Assembly (NCBI GenBank): GCA_021798875.1
Contig: JAJZBN010000001.1
Coordinates: 1-64,000, forward strand
Reading direction: 5' to 3'
Length of the DNA: 64,000 bases
Origin: a bacterium
Lineage (GTDB): Bacteria > SZUA-79 > Acidulodesulfobacterales > Acidulodesulfobacteraceae
The translations under genes were made by a program, and so were the position numbers. Below the pieces are notes generated by a model. That model did no database searches, was not told the origin of the DNA, and was given only the letters and a program-made list of their open reading frames with translations. Shown in pieces: positions 63,410 through 64,000 of this stretch. Within the stretch, counting starts at the first letter, position 1, and the number at the start of each line of letters is the position of its first letter.

Positions 63410-63437
63410 TAAAGTTACGGTTTGAAAATGCCGATTG
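63410..63437 (+). promoter_or_regulatory. Sigma28 (FliA) promoter-like site before flgM
   Basis: TAAAGTTA (63410-63417) fits the -35 consensus TAAAGTTT, and GCCGATTG (63430-63437) is close to the -10 GCCGATAA. The spacer between TAAA and GCC is 16 bases, one more than usual. It sits 50 bp before the flgM ATG. This would let FliA produce its own anti-sigma factor. Not confirmed by any other copy in the window. Confidence 0.5.
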
Positions 63438-63486
63438 TTATATAAAAGAAATTAAAATATCTTAATTTTTAAGAAGGTATAAAATT

Positions 63487-63783
63487 ATGGCAATCGAAAT
63501 TTCAAACGTAACGCCGGTTGTCGGCGAGACAATTCAAAACGGAAACGTTCAGAAGAAAAAAGACGTTTCTTCGGCGGGAAATATCCAGTCTTCTTCCGAT
63601 AAGGTAAGCATATCTGGAGACGCAACTTTTATTAGCAATTTAAGGGGGCAGATAGGTTCTTCGAAAACGTCTTCTCCGTCTAAAATTAACGATATAATTC
63701 AAAAAATAGCTTCCGGCACTTATGCGGACAGTTCAAAAATAGCCGAAGGTTTGATTAATTCGCTAAGTATTTTCGAAGAATAA
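63487..63783 (+). CDS. flgM: Anti-sigma28 factor FlgM
   Basis: FlgM binds FliA until the hook is finished and is then exported. This 98-residue protein has the N-terminal Ser/Lys-rich disordered part and a C-terminal FliA-binding region (KINDIIQKIASGTYADSSKI, then AEGLINSLSIFEE), matching FlgM. AAGAAGG precedes the ATG. It is followed by a flgN-like gene. Confidence 0.92.
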   Translation: MAIEISNVTPVVGETIQNGNVQKKKDVSSAGNIQSSSDKVSISGDATFISNLRGQIGSSKTSSPSKINDIIQKIASGTYADSSKIAEGLINSLSIFEE

Positions 63784-63824
63784 CAACGTATTAGTTTATA
63801 TATAAAATTATATATATTCAAACT

Positions 63825-64000
63825 ATGAAAAACGAAACTAAATTAAAAACATACGAAGAACTTTTAGATATAATCCTTAAATTAAAAACCGAGCTTTCGG
63901 ATTGCTATAACGTTTTAAAAACAAGTTTTAATCCTTTAAGCAATATAAGCTTATTTGAAAAAAAAGGAGCTATTTTAAAGGAAATAACCGAAAAAATAAA
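63825..64000 (+). CDS. flgN: FlgN-like export chaperone, partial
   Basis: The gene is cut by the right edge of the window. The 58 residues visible are helical and charged (KLKTYEELLDIILKLKTELS, then LFEKKGAILKEITEKI). This fits the FlgN family, the chaperone of the hook-filament junction proteins FlgK and FlgL, as does the position after flgM. The sequence is too short to be certain. Confidence 0.6.
   Translation, partial: MKNETKLKTYEELLDIILKLKTELSDCYNVLKTSFNPLSNISLFEKKGAILKEITEKI

Overview
The window looks like a chromosomal segment of a low-GC, Gram-negative, motile bacterium. A KDO-transferase-like gene and complete P- and L-ring genes (flgI, flgH) imply an LPS-bearing outer membrane. The sigma54, FleQ-like and FleS/FleR-like control logic, the ParC/ParP-like pair and the gene order suggest a deltaproteobacteria-like lineage, but no rRNA or other phylogenetic marker is present, so taxonomy is inference only. 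No tRNA, rRNA, CRISPR array or complete insertion sequence was seen.

Layout. Positions 1-18.4 kb hold mixed genes: a PAS/GAF/GGDEF diguanylate cyclase and a PilZ receptor, a TPR protein next to a large HNH-motif protein, cysS, a Trm112-like protein, a KDO-transferase-like gene, a PHP phosphoesterase, bioA, a DedA protein, an orphan VirD4/TraG-like ATPase, a TPR protein with a FleQ-like activator, and a NYN nuclease. From 18.4 to 23.3 kb on the minus strand lies flgB-flgC-fliE-fliF-fliG-fliH, with no fliI following. Positions 23.7-26.6 kb hold a divergent histidine kinase and NtrC-type regulator. Positions 26.9-34.5 kb hold flgD-flgE-fliK-fliJ-motE, interrupted before fliK by two truncated copies of the fliK 5' end and an MNT/HEPN gene pair. 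Positions 34.8-46.5 kb hold fliLMNOPQR-flhBAFG-fliA, running into a HEAT-like gene and the chemotaxis block (cheR, a receiver, cheY, cheA, cheB, cheW, ParC-like, ParP-like) up to 55.7 kb. Then come a small acidic protein, a second FliK-like protein and a stand-alone FlhB C-terminal domain. After a convergent PilZ gene and a DsrE-like gene, 58.7-64.0 kb holds flgF-flgG-flgA-flgH-flgI-flgM and the start of a flgN-like gene.

How the genes work together. They build most of a flagellum (rod, MS-ring, C-ring, export gate, hook, P/L rings) plus a chemosensory signalling core. Three good sigma54 promoter matches precede flgD, fliL and flgF, and two sigma54 activators are encoded, so the hook-basal-body genes are probably sigma54-controlled. 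A sigma28-like site precedes flgM, fitting a FliA/FlgM late checkpoint. The c-di-GMP genes at both ends of the cluster may tie second-messenger level to motility.

Most unusual points: (1) the fliK region, where an MNT/HEPN module sits between two copies, identical by eye over about 404 bp, of the fliK 5' end, with a third diverged copy upstream; (2) two families of small palindromic repeats, one ending in AAAGGTGTCAGATT and scattered through the window, the other a GACAGAATTCAATTCTGTC palindrome flanking flhG; (3) FlhF with an altered G3 motif together with an FlhG lacking a recognisable N-terminal activator helix; (4) a second FliK-like/FlhB-C gene pair; (5) the orphan type IV coupling-protein-like ATPase; (6) the large HNH protein beside a TPR protein.
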